Made by a program: the position numbers and the translations under genes
Notes under the pieces: model-generated
What the model was told of the DNA's origin: nothing
The model's database searches: none
Seen by the model: only the letters and a program-made list of their open reading frames with translations
Source of the DNA: Euryarchaeota archaeon UBA52
GTDB taxonomy: Archaea; Thermoplasmatota; Poseidoniia; Poseidoniales; Thalassarchaeaceae
Assembly (NCBI GenBank): GCA_002505455.1
Contig: DAVB01000031.1
Span: 1 to 9,467, forward strand
DNA length: 9,467 bases
Reading direction: 5' to 3'
Shown here: positions 1 through 6,098 of the stretch, one piece after another
How positions within the stretch are numbered: position 1 is the first letter of the stretch
How the letters are laid out: every line of letters starts with the position of its first letter

Positions 1-60
1 AATGATGGACCGTACTACACCACACGAGCGCTGGTGGTCGGTCTGGAGCAGCCGGTTTAA
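1..60 (+). CDS. C-terminal end of an unidentified protein (partial)
   Basis: Reading frame 1 is open from the left edge and ends at a TAA at 58-60. It gives 19 residues ending in LVVGLEQPV, too few to name a family. Two things support coding. The codons are mixed like those of neighbouring genes. The stop also overlaps the stop of the minus-strand gene at 57-59, matching the nearly zero spacing at the other four convergent junctions here. A competing frame (ATG at 2) stays open longer but runs antisense through the end of the next gene and gives an Arg/Trp-rich peptide, so I prefer frame 1. Confidence 0.35.
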   Translation, partial: NDGPYYTTRALVVGLEQPV

Positions 61-64
61 CCGG
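52..64. repeat. Short inverted repeat spanning two overlapping stop codons
   Basis: CCGGTT and AACCGG flank a single T, forming a perfect 6-base inverted repeat centred on the convergent stop codons. It could fold as a very small hairpin in either transcript, but there is no loop room or T-run, so terminator function is not supported. It may be coincidence. Confidence 0.3.
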
Positions 65-674
65 TTCGCAATCTTTCCCCCTCGGAGGTCTCAAAATTCC
101 TGAGCCATTGGACCATCGGGATCATCACAATTAGGCCTAAAATCGAGATTACGAGGAATCTGGATGGTGTGAACCATTCCAAGGCCGTCTCCCCGTAGAA
201 CCAAATGGCGTATACTGGTATTGAGAATCTGAGAAGTCTTCCAATGGCCCCTGAAATTAGGAAAGGCGTAATTGGCATGGATGCCGCGCCGGCGGTCCAT
301 GCAAGGGCCTTGTATGGGACTGGCCCCAAGGCTGCGAAGAACACTCCGAATGAGCCATGTCTCTCCATTAGAATCTCAAGTCTCCGGATTGACGTCTTGC
401 TTACGAATCTAGTCAGTAGGATGTCTCCTGCAAAGGATCCTAGCCAATACCCTCCAAGTGAACCCAAAACAGACCCCAGAGTAGCGAATAATACGATCAC
501 AGTGGCATGGAGCAGACTATCCGCGCCAAGAGCCATTGGCCATGCTACGAGGTCAGGGGGGATCGGTTGGATGACTGCCTCAGTGACGGAGACTGCGAAC
601 AGGCCGATTAGTCCGAATGACTCAGCTGAGTCTATCGTCCAGTCAATCCATGCCCTGGGTATGATGCTCGCCAC
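57..674 (-). CDS. DedA/VTT-domain (SNARE-associated) integral membrane protein
   Basis: A polytopic membrane protein of the DedA/VTT family, whose bacterial members act in membrane homeostasis and lipid flipping; its substrate here is unknown. From the GTG start it is 205 residues. Visible are a first hydrophobic segment leading into an acidic residue and a PIPPD re-entrant-like motif (about residues 32-41), then a glycine-rich helix ending in GGYWLG (about 74-79). The family-typical second half reads ALGPVPYKAL followed by AGAASMP and GRLLRF (about 115-149). A last hydrophobic helix precedes a short charged tail. The frame extends upstream to a TTG at 761, but that adds 29 polar residues and would place the start on the Shine-Dalgarno of the divergent nob1, with nine bases between the two start codons. 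I therefore chose GTG at 674. Neither start has a clear ribosome site. The family call is firm; the start is not. Confidence 0.8.
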   Translation of the reverse strand: MASIIPRAWIDWTIDSAESFGLIGLFAVSVTEAVIQPIPPDLVAWPMALGADSLLHATVIVLFATLGSVLGSLGGYWLGSFAGDILLTRFVSKTSIRRLEILMERHGSFGVFFAALGPVPYKALAWTAGAASMPITPFLISGAIGRLLRFSIPVYAIWFYGETALEWFTPSRFLVISILGLIVMIPMVQWLRNFETSEGERLRTG

Positions 675-760
675 GTCAGGGGGGTCGACACTGGTGCAAT
701 CAAGATTGCCTGCCTCGTGCGTCTGAAGGGATGATACGCTGGGCCCCCCAGCACTAGCCA

Positions 761-765
761 AGGTG
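761..765 (+). promoter_or_regulatory. Shine-Dalgarno for the TTG start of nob1
   Basis: AGGTG, complementary to the conserved CACCU near the 3' end of archaeal 16S rRNA, sits five bases before the TTG at 771. It decides the start of nob1, which otherwise has only a weak start codon. The Nob1 active-site Asp four residues in leaves no room for a later start. Confidence 0.6.
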
Positions 766-770
766 TTTCA

Positions 771-1238
771 TTGATCGTAGACACGGCGGGATTCATCCAC
801 TGGCCGCATGAACGCCTAAGAGGATGTACGGTCGCTTCGTCGCAGATTAGGGAAATCGAGAGACATTCGCCTTCTATGCATCTTCTAATCGAGCAGCTGG
901 AAATCAACATATTGACTCCGGGGGGTGACGATTTGATACATGTCGAAAATTTAGCAAGGGCGACGGGGGACATAAATGGTCTTTCTCCTGTGGATCTGGA
1001 TGTGTTGGCCTTAGCCGTAGGGACTGGAGACTATATCGCGACAGACGATCATAGGATACAGAATGTGGCTGAATCTGCAGGGATACCCTGGATACCTGTA
1101 ATTGGCAAAGGAATCTCGGAAAAATGGGATTGGATACGGAAATGCAGAGGATGCGGCAAGACCTGGCCGAAAATGCCGGATATCATTTCAAATGAATGCA
1201 GCGACTGCGGATCTGAGATCCGCTTAGCTAGGAAATAG
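771..1238 (+). CDS. nob1: Nob1-type rRNA endonuclease (PIN domain plus zinc ribbon)
   Basis: Nob1 is the endonuclease that makes the 3' end of mature small-subunit rRNA in archaea and eukaryotes. This 155-residue protein has the compact archaeal layout. The PIN domain (1-110) carries Asp4 in VDTAGF, Glu28 in SQIREIE, Asp75 in LSPVD followed by the typical VLALA helix, and Asp92/Asp93 in ATDDHRIQN. These are the expected four acidic metal-binding positions. A zinc ribbon follows with Cys125, Cys128, Cys143 and Cys146. The presence of the ribbon separates it from VapC toxins, which share the PIN fold but lack it, and there is no antitoxin gene alongside. The start is TTG at 771, backed by AGGTG five bases upstream and by an in-frame stop at 732. 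It diverges from the DedA gene and its stop abuts the stop of tatA. Confidence 0.9.
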   Translation: MIVDTAGFIHWPHERLRGCTVASSQIREIERHSPSMHLLIEQLEINILTPGGDDLIHVENLARATGDINGLSPVDLDVLALAVGTGDYIATDDHRIQNVAESAGIPWIPVIGKGISEKWDWIRKCRGCGKTWPKMPDIISNECSDCGSEIRLARK

Positions 1239-1451
1239 CTACTCTTCGGAAGCGGCTTCAGTCTTGCCGCCTCTGTCAAGATCCTTCTCGGTCTCAGTAG
1301 CTCCAACGAGACCTTCACGGAGACCTTGCTGGAACTCGCCTTTAGCGCGCCCCATGCTCCTGAATAACGCTGGAATTCGCTGCGACCCGAAGAAAAGTAT
1401 CCCTATGAAGGCGAGAATCGCCAGCTCTGGTACGCCAATTGTGCCTGCCAT
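1239..1451 (-). CDS. tatA: Sec-independent protein translocase component TatA/TatE family
   Basis: TatA oligomers form the membrane passage of the twin-arginine pathway, which exports folded proteins. The 70-residue protein has the family layout. A short N-terminal polar stretch with Glu9 leads into one transmembrane helix (about 8-21). The Phe21-Gly22 hinge follows, then an amphipathic helix (about 25-46, RIPALFRSMGRAKGEF) and an acidic, disordered tail. No TatC is in the window. It starts with ATG and lies 49 bases downstream of the MoaD-like gene on the same strand, so the two may be co-transcribed, although they share no known function. Its stop codon abuts the stop of nob1. TatA versus TatB cannot be decided by sequence in archaea, where a single TatA-type protein usually does both jobs. 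Confidence 0.88.
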   Translation of the reverse strand: MAGTIGVPELAILAFIGILFFGSQRIPALFRSMGRAKGEFQQGLREGLVGATETEKDLDRGGKTEAASEE

Positions 1452-1500
1452 GATGCGTCATGAATGCATTTCTCACTCAAACCCTTCGCATAGAAACCTA

Positions 1501-1755
1501 TCAACCACCGGAAGACGGAGGCAAGAATGCCACTTCCGAACCATCGCTCAACTCAGCATCCGCGGAAGCCCCGATAATTCCGTCAACAGCCACCCTAACC
1601 CCTGCACCAAGTGAATCATCGAGTTCGAATCTCCTTGCGAGATCCGAGGAAGTCGATCCAGAGGGGAGGGTCACTTCAATTGACCCGGTTCCAAATCTTT
1701 CCCTGAGTTCACCGAACAAAAGCATGGTCACCCTGATTGCAAGATTGTTGCTCAT
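1501..1755 (-). CDS. MoaD/ThiS-family ubiquitin-like sulfur carrier protein
   Basis: An 84-residue beta-grasp protein ending in the diagnostic Gly-Gly (PPSSGG), the site that is adenylated by an E1-like enzyme and then thiocarboxylated or conjugated. The N-terminal strand reads VTMLLFGELRERFG, the MoaD-type signature, and the hydrophobic pattern before the tail (SEVAFLPP) fits the same family. It could supply sulfur for molybdopterin synthesis, for tRNA thiolation, or act as an archaeal SAMP protein modifier. No moaE, moeB or other molybdopterin gene lies nearby, so I do not assign moaD. ATG start at 1755; the upstream 15 bases are pyrimidine-rich with no Shine-Dalgarno. The gene diverges from the HAD phosphatase across 75 bases and precedes tatA. 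Confidence 0.82.
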   Translation of the reverse strand: MSNNLAIRVTMLLFGELRERFGTGSIEVTLPSGSTSSDLARRFELDDSLGAGVRVAVDGIIGASADAELSDGSEVAFLPPSSGG

Positions 1756-1817
1756 GTCATTCGGAAGGAGGAGTATGTGAAAAGTTCGCAGGGTCGGAAA
1801 GCCGAAAAATGATCATC

Positions 1818-1827
1818 GAGGAGGGGG
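1818..1827 (+). promoter_or_regulatory. Strong Shine-Dalgarno of the HAD phosphatase gene
   Basis: A purine run, GAGGAGGGGG, contains GGAGG at 1820-1824, six bases before the ATG at 1831. It is the clearest ribosome binding site in the window and fixes this start. It contrasts with several neighbouring genes that have none. Confidence 0.65.
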
Positions 1828-1830
1828 ACC

Positions 1831-2502
1831 ATGGTTCAACCTCTGGCTGTGGCGTTTGACTGTGACGGGGTCCTTGCCGATAATGGCTCATCATGGCAGG
1901 CAATACACGATGCTTTCAAAACAGAAAACAAACAGATGTTTGCAAAATTTATCGCTCGAGAAATAGATGATGACGAATTCATGGCTGATGACGTGGCGAA
2001 ATGGATGGAGGCCAGGGGACGCATACACAAAGACGACATTGCTCGCTGCTATGGGGGAATTAGGCTTATGCCAGGAGCGCGGGAAGTTGTTGGTCGTCTC
2101 CAGGAAAGAGGCGTGATGGTAGCAATAGTTTCCTCCGGAGTTGATATCTTTGTAGGGATGATAGCAGCGATGCTCAAGGTTGATGATTGGGTTGCAAATG
2201 GTTTTGATTGGGATGAGGATGGATGGATGAATGGTCCAGCCCCATCTCGAGTGCTATCGTTCGAGAAGGGGATAATGGTTGAAAAGCTAAGGAGAATCAA
2301 TGATCTTTCGCCGGATCAAATTGTATCAGTGGGTGACTCTGGTTCGGATCTTTCCATGATGATTCAAGGGTCCTCATTCATCGGTTTTAATCCGACCGGG
2401 ACGTGGTCTGTTGACGCTTTCGAGGAAGCAGGCGTTCCAATCGTAAAATCACGTGATCTGAGAGATATATGGCCTATCCTGATGGGTGGCGAGGAATTCT
2501 GA
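1831..2502 (+). CDS. HAD-superfamily phosphatase, SerB (phosphoserine phosphatase)-like
   Basis: A 223-residue haloacid dehalogenase-type phosphomonoesterase. Motif I is DCDGV with nucleophile Asp10 and general acid Asp12. A small helical cap fills about residues 18-78. Motif II is IVSSG at 99-103. The motif III lysine is probably Lys146 (FEKG). Motif IV is GDSGSD at 168-173, with Asp169 and Asp173 for magnesium. The cap position between motifs I and II, the spacing and the order resemble SerB and related small-molecule phosphatases, so phosphoserine is a reasonable substrate, but phosphoglycolate or another phosphate ester cannot be excluded. It is soluble and begins after a strong GGAGG. 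It diverges from the MoaD-like gene and converges on the polymerase gene with three bases between the stops. No other serine-pathway gene adjoins it. Confidence 0.8.
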   Translation: MVQPLAVAFDCDGVLADNGSSWQAIHDAFKTENKQMFAKFIAREIDDDEFMADDVAKWMEARGRIHKDDIARCYGGIRLMPGAREVVGRLQERGVMVAIVSSGVDIFVGMIAAMLKVDDWVANGFDWDEDGWMNGPAPSRVLSFEKGIMVEKLRRINDLSPDQIVSVGDSGSDLSMMIQGSSFIGFNPTGTWSVDAFEEAGVPIVKSRDLRDIWPILMGGEEF

Positions 2503-2505
2503 GGG

Positions 2506-4152
2506 TCATACGAACGGAATTGATGCGACCGCATGCGTATGTAAATTCACGATAGTGAGTATGCAGGGCCTTGGCTGGAATCCGAGCATTCGTTGGTAGT
2601 CGGTTTGATTCTGCCAAGTCGAGCTGTGAATCACATGAGTGCCCTTGTATTGGCTAGCATGGTGACCATGTACATGGCCAGTAACAAAAATATCCGGGAT
2701 CGTTTGTATCACCATAGAATCTTCTGGCTCGGGAGAAAGAGGAGTCTTGCCGCCCCAAGAGGGTGCTAGATGTCGCCTTTCCAGCATGGCCATCATGGCT
2801 CTTTCCGGATGCTCGAATGTTACTGATCTCAAACTAGACACGAAATCCGATATGCTTACACCATGGTATGCGAGAATTCTGACCCCATGGAGACTGAAAT
2901 CAGATGGGTTTCCTGCGAATGTTACATCGGAGTAGTCTTGCTGGATCTCGGGGTCCAGTGCAGGTTGGGGCTCGGCTGGCCTGACCGCATCATGATTGCC
3001 CGGGAGAATTATTGTGTCCACCCAATCTGGAAGATCCTCGACCATTCTGGCTAACTCGCCGTACTGCTTGTAGAGGTCCTTTATCTGAAGATGTCTTTCT
3101 TGTCCGGGGTATATCCCAATGCCGTCTACACCGTCTCCAGTCATCACGAAGTAGCGTATATTCTTCGCCAAAGGGTCTTCCTTGAACCATTGTATCATCT
3201 TCTCCCACTGGGGTGCCAAGAAGGTCCTGCTGCCCACATGTATGTCCGAAAGGAACGCTACAGAGACGGCTGCCTGTGAGCCTGCCCGTGCTTTTTCATG
3301 ATGTTGCAAACTTGGGCGATGTATGTCGGTCGCCCTCAACCGGCCACTCTCGGTGAAATATCCGGTTACTCCGAGCACATCGTCATCCAGAAGTCCATCG
3401 TTAACAGGGTGATATCTGTATTCTGGTTTTTCCCACTCTGATTTTGAATAGAGTACACATTCAACCGAGCCTGACTCATCCTCAATGGCAAATTGTATAT
3501 CACCATTCTTTCCAAATCTCTTGAATTCGACAAGCCCTATCAGAGTGACCTCTGAGGCTGAGGAGTTTCTTGATTTTCTCTCTGCCCATGCTTCCGATAT
3601 CCGGATTGGTCTTCTTGGCAATCTCGGTATGCTCGTTTCGATAATCATCTTTCGAATTTTGGATAGCCTATCCATGAAACATGACTGCATATCGATTAGT
3701 CTGCCCTCGGTAACGGAGTTGCCTGTTATGTCGAAATGAATCTCGATCTCGGCATCAACATCTCTGGCTTGTAATGGAAAATCTTGGATTGAATAGTGAT
3801 CTAGTCCGTGAGGCCTTGGAGGAGGGGCAATCTCGTTCGACTTGATTGGTGCTATGACTCGGCCTGATTTGTTTTGAAGGGGTTCGTCAACATTAGGGGA
3901 ATGGGAAGTTTTTCTTTTATCGATTTCAGCGTTAGAGGATTCTCCGGATTTTGAAATCGGACTCGCTGAATCCATTTCGATGAGTCTCTTTACGGCATCG
4001 TCATCCAACAATCGGATTGAGTTTGCAATGGCTCTTTCGATAAGCAGATCCAAATCCGACACTGATTCCACTAATGGCATCGCGGAACGCTTGAGGAGGA
4101 GGCCCTTCGACATGAGTCGGCGGCTAAGATCGGCACCGGACTCGGATGGCAT
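2506..4152 (-). CDS. polB: DNA polymerase D small subunit DP1 (3'-5' exonuclease subunit)
   Basis: DP1 is the proofreading subunit of the euryarchaeal replicative polymerase PolD and pairs with the large subunit DP2, which is not in this window. The 548 residues show an N-terminal helical domain (1-60) and a polar Ser/Lys/Pro-rich linker (61-120). An OB-fold follows at about 200-285 (VTLIGLVEFKRFG onward), then a calcineurin-like phosphoesterase domain (295-548). All exonuclease metal ligands are visible: Asp303 and His305 in SDIHVG, Asp340 in MTGDGVDG, Asn386 and His387 in PGNHD, His430 in AYHG, and His493/His495 in TGHVHGH. It is therefore expected to be active, unlike the degenerate eukaryotic B-subunits. 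The OB-fold and the GVDGIGIYPGQ stretch distinguish it from Mre11. The ATG at 4152 is chosen; 69 bases separate it from cinA upstream, and no strong ribosome site is seen. Confidence 0.95.
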   Translation of the reverse strand: MPSESGADLSRRLMSKGLLLKRSAMPLVESVSDLDLLIERAIANSIRLLDDDAVKRLIEMDSASPISKSGESSNAEIDKRKTSHSPNVDEPLQNKSGRVIAPIKSNEIAPPPRPHGLDHYSIQDFPLQARDVDAEIEIHFDITGNSVTEGRLIDMQSCFMDRLSKIRKMIIETSIPRLPRRPIRISEAWAERKSRNSSASEVTLIGLVEFKRFGKNGDIQFAIEDESGSVECVLYSKSEWEKPEYRYHPVNDGLLDDDVLGVTGYFTESGRLRATDIHRPSLQHHEKARAGSQAAVSVAFLSDIHVGSRTFLAPQWEKMIQWFKEDPLAKNIRYFVMTGDGVDGIGIYPGQERHLQIKDLYKQYGELARMVEDLPDWVDTIILPGNHDAVRPAEPQPALDPEIQQDYSDVTFAGNPSDFSLHGVRILAYHGVSISDFVSSLRSVTFEHPERAMMAMLERRHLAPSWGGKTPLSPEPEDSMVIQTIPDIFVTGHVHGHHASQYKGTHVIHSSTWQNQTDYQRMLGFQPRPCILTIVNLHTHAVASIPFV

Positions 4153-4221
4153 AAGGACAGGAAGTTAGAGGGATGCTCATCATGGTATCGGGCGTGATTA
4201 CGGGGCATTGGCATCCAATAT

Positions 4222-4890
4222 TCAGTCCCAATGTGTTTCTGATGCGAAATCGACTGACGAGGGCTCGGCCCTGCTTACTCCCTGGGGGGCCCAGCCAGAT
4301 GCGCCATCCCACTGATCTACATTCGGGTCAGTCTTTTCTTCATTCGAAGTTCGACGCTCTTCGGCCCTGCGTCTCCTATCATCAAGATCATCGCTATGAT
4401 CTAGAATCTCTAGGACCATCCGTAAAGCAAACTGAACGAATGAACGCTTATTCTCAATTCGGTCGTTGGTTCCAAAATCATTCCTTCGTACGATGTATCT
4501 TCCATCCGCAGTCGTGACTGCAACATACACCAAGCCTACTTCCTTCGACTCTGTGCCTCCAGTCGGGCCAGCAATCCCTGTTATTGACAGACTGATGTCA
4601 GCTCCCGAGTGATGACGCGCACCGTGTGCCATCTGCAGCGCCACTTGATGTGAGACTGCGCCGACCCCATCTTCGTCGAAAGAAGAAGGCGATACATCTA
4701 CCTCTGAGATCTTTGAAGAATTGGAATAGACCACCCATCCCTGTTTGAACCATTCAGAGCATCCCGAGATGTCTGTGAATGTCGAACATATGAGGCCCCC
4801 GGTACAAGATTCGGCCACAGAAATGGTCCATTGCCTCTTCTTCAATCGTCTTCCGATTCTCGAAGCCAAGCCTGCGATCTCCTCGACCAT
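4222..4890 (-). CDS. CinA C-terminal domain protein, nicotinamide-nucleotide amidohydrolase (PncC)-like
   Basis: Stand-alone CinA-C/PncC proteins deamidate nicotinamide mononucleotide to nicotinate mononucleotide in NAD salvage. Conserved blocks are present: AESCTGG at 26-32 with the active-site Ser28, YSNSSK at 55-60 with Lys60, GAVSHQVALQMA at 77-88, and SITGIAGPTGG at 102-112 followed by KEVGLVYVAV. The N-terminal molybdopterin-binding half of full CinA is absent. At 222 residues it is longer than the usual 160 or so: residues 165-222 form a hydrophilic tail, first Arg/Glu-rich and then Trp/Ser-containing, probably disordered and of unknown role. ATG at 4890. The gene lies 35 bases downstream of tRNA-Val and 69 bases upstream of polB, all on one strand, so a common transcript is possible. 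Confidence 0.87.
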   Translation of the reverse strand: MVEEIAGLASRIGRRLKKRQWTISVAESCTGGLICSTFTDISGCSEWFKQGWVVYSNSSKISEVDVSPSSFDEDGVGAVSHQVALQMAHGARHHSGADISLSITGIAGPTGGTESKEVGLVYVAVTTADGRYIVRRNDFGTNDRIENKRSFVQFALRMVLEILDHSDDLDDRRRRAEERRTSNEEKTDPNVDQWDGASGWAPQGVSRAEPSSVDFASETHWD

Positions 4891-4912
4891 GTGGTTTCCT
4901 GAGGTGTCTACC

Positions 4913-4919
4913 CTATTTG
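4913..4919 (-). promoter_or_regulatory. Candidate TATA element upstream of cinA
   Basis: On the minus strand, CAAATAG is centred 26 bases before the cinA ATG, the distance expected for a leaderless archaeal transcript. The match to an archaeal TATA box is modest and the gene could equally be read through from the tRNA. Confidence 0.25.
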
Positions 4920-4925
4920 CATTGA

Positions 4926-5001
4926 TGGTGGGTCCGGCAGGAATTGAACCTGCGATCTTCGCTTTGTAAGAGCGACGTCATAACCCCTAGACCACGGACC
5001 C
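4926..5001 (-). tRNA. tRNA-Val (anticodon UAC), 3' CCA encoded
   Basis: The complement folds as a complete cloverleaf. The acceptor stem GGGTCCG pairs perfectly with CGGACCC. The D arm is GTC/GAC around a loop containing AGGGGTTAT. The anticodon stem TCGCT/AGCGA encloses the loop CTTACAA, with anticodon TAC at 4966-4968. The variable loop has five bases, and the T arm GCAGG/CCTGC holds TTCAATT. The discriminator base is A (4929) and is followed directly by CCA in the DNA (4926-4928), so the 3' end is genomically encoded. There is no intron. It reads GUA and probably other GUN valine codons. No T-run follows; cinA begins 35 bases on. Confidence 0.96.
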
Positions 5002-5015
5002 TGTCCATCCGCTGT

Positions 5016-5024
5016 GCGTATATG
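5016..5024. promoter_or_regulatory. Candidate TATA-like element between tRNA-Val and the HEAT-like gene
   Basis: GCGTATATG is the most TATA-like stretch in the 80 bases between the divergent tRNA and the HEAT-like gene. For the tRNA it is centred about 19 bases before the mature 5' end, slightly too close. For the + strand gene it would put transcription start near 5045-5050, ahead of the proposed GTG at 5082. Direction and use are uncertain. Confidence 0.3.
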
Positions 5025-5081
5025 GCTTGAACAACACGGTTGTTTGCGGGGGTTCAAGCGGGACCTCTGTGTCCGAGATAC

Positions 5082-6098
5082 GTGTTGACGAAGGAGGTAG
5101 CACGGCTCAGAGACAAGGATGTTCGTCAGAGAAGAAGGGCGGTTAGAAAGCTCTTCGAAGACGGGGATCCAGCCGCAATGCCTCATTTTCTCCCTTTTCT
5201 TGAAGACGACGACGAATGGTTCGTCAAGCGGGCTCTGATTGCAATTGAACGCTGGTATGACGGCAAGGACCCCGGTATTGCGGAGTCGCTGGCTTCGAGT
5301 GGGAACAACGAGCGACGTCTCCTCGCGGCGAGAATTGCATCACGGACGTCATCCCCCGAGGGTGTGCTGAGGGGCCTATGCAAAGATGATGATGCGAAAA
5401 TCAGGCTGGCTGCGTGGTCTAGTCTGATTCGTTATGACCAGAAAGCGGCTCACGAGGGCCTGAAGAATGTAGATCGTGCAGTGAGGAAGTTGTCAGCTTC
5501 AGCGCTTATTGATTCAGGAAAAGTCGATGAGGAAGACATACGAGCCATAGCATCAGACTCTTCATCCGCAGTTCGTAGGACGCTCAGCAAAAGTGTGTCA
5601 GATAGCCGAGGAGAAGGCCTCTACCCTGGGTTGCCAAAGGATCTCCTCGAGGAGGTGAGTGGTAGCGTCGCGGACGCGTCTAAAGAAATATCCATCTCTG
5701 CGTCTTCTGCACTAGAAAGGCCCTGGATACAAGATCTTCTGAGATCCCGTGCGCCCGAGGTTGTTACGATTCTGACTGCAGGATTCAGAGAAAGTTCCTG
5801 GATGGAAGACCCGGATGTTGTAGATTCAGTTCTGAAGATTGTCTCTGACCCGCTTCTAGAGAGAATTCTTCGAAGAGGAAGGGGCGCGTATGTTGAAGCC
5901 GCTTGTATGAAGGGGATCATGGATGAAAATAGATCCGAAGCAACCCGCTCCAGATTGGTTCTTGATAGGATCGGCAGGAGTCCTTCGTCAGATTTTATTG
6001 GGATGCTTGATTCCATAGACACCCCGTCTGATGGGGAGCTTGCGATGGCGATATCCGCGCTTGTTGTTGAAGCGGCTGGATCAGATGGCAGGGAGTAG
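5082..6098 (+). CDS. HEAT-repeat-like helical protein of unknown function
   Basis: A soluble, all-helical-looking protein of about 338 residues built from paired helices of roughly 30-35 residues, the HEAT/armadillo pattern. The first half is clearest, with repeated units of the type LRDKDVRQRRRAVRKL, FLEDDDEWFVKRALIAIERW, NNERRLLAARIA and DDDAKIRLAAWSSLIRY. Each begins with an acidic turn and continues with an Arg- and Ala-rich helix. The second half is more diverged and richer in Ser and Asp. There are no catalytic motifs, membrane segments or cysteine clusters; such proteins usually act as binding scaffolds, and the partner is not indicated by context. The frame reaches back to a TTG at 5040, but the extra 14 residues look non-coding and lie at or before the probable transcription start. 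GTG at 5082, or TTG at 5085, is preferred. Its stop overlaps the 3' end of the convergent SerK-like gene by 18 bases. Confidence 0.7.
   Translation: MLTKEVARLRDKDVRQRRRAVRKLFEDGDPAAMPHFLPFLEDDDEWFVKRALIAIERWYDGKDPGIAESLASSGNNERRLLAARIASRTSSPEGVLRGLCKDDDAKIRLAAWSSLIRYDQKAAHEGLKNVDRAVRKLSASALIDSGKVDEEDIRAIASDSSSAVRRTLSKSVSDSRGEGLYPGLPKDLLEEVSGSVADASKEISISASSALERPWIQDLLRSRAPEVVTILTAGFRESSWMEDPDVVDSVLKIVSDPLLERILRRGRGAYVEAACMKGIMDENRSEATRSRLVLDRIGRSPSSDFIGMLDSIDTPSDGELAMAISALVVEAAGSDGRE

Noticed and set aside
205..726. Open + strand frame of 173 codons
   Set aside because: It lies wholly antisense to the DedA/VTT gene, whose membrane-protein motifs are clear; the + translation has no recognisable domain.
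771..1238. VapC-type toxin interpretation of the PIN-domain gene
   Set aside because: The C-terminal four-cysteine zinc ribbon and the Nob1-type LSPVD motif, with no antitoxin gene beside it, favour Nob1.
2506..4152. Mre11 nuclease interpretation of the phosphoesterase gene
   Set aside because: The OB-fold ahead of the phosphoesterase domain and the N-terminal helical domain plus linker are the DP1 layout; no Rad50 gene is present.
5092..5097. GGAGGT resembling a strong Shine-Dalgarno
   Set aside because: No in-frame start codon follows at usable distance; the ATG at 5119 is in another frame. It is internal to the HEAT-like coding region.
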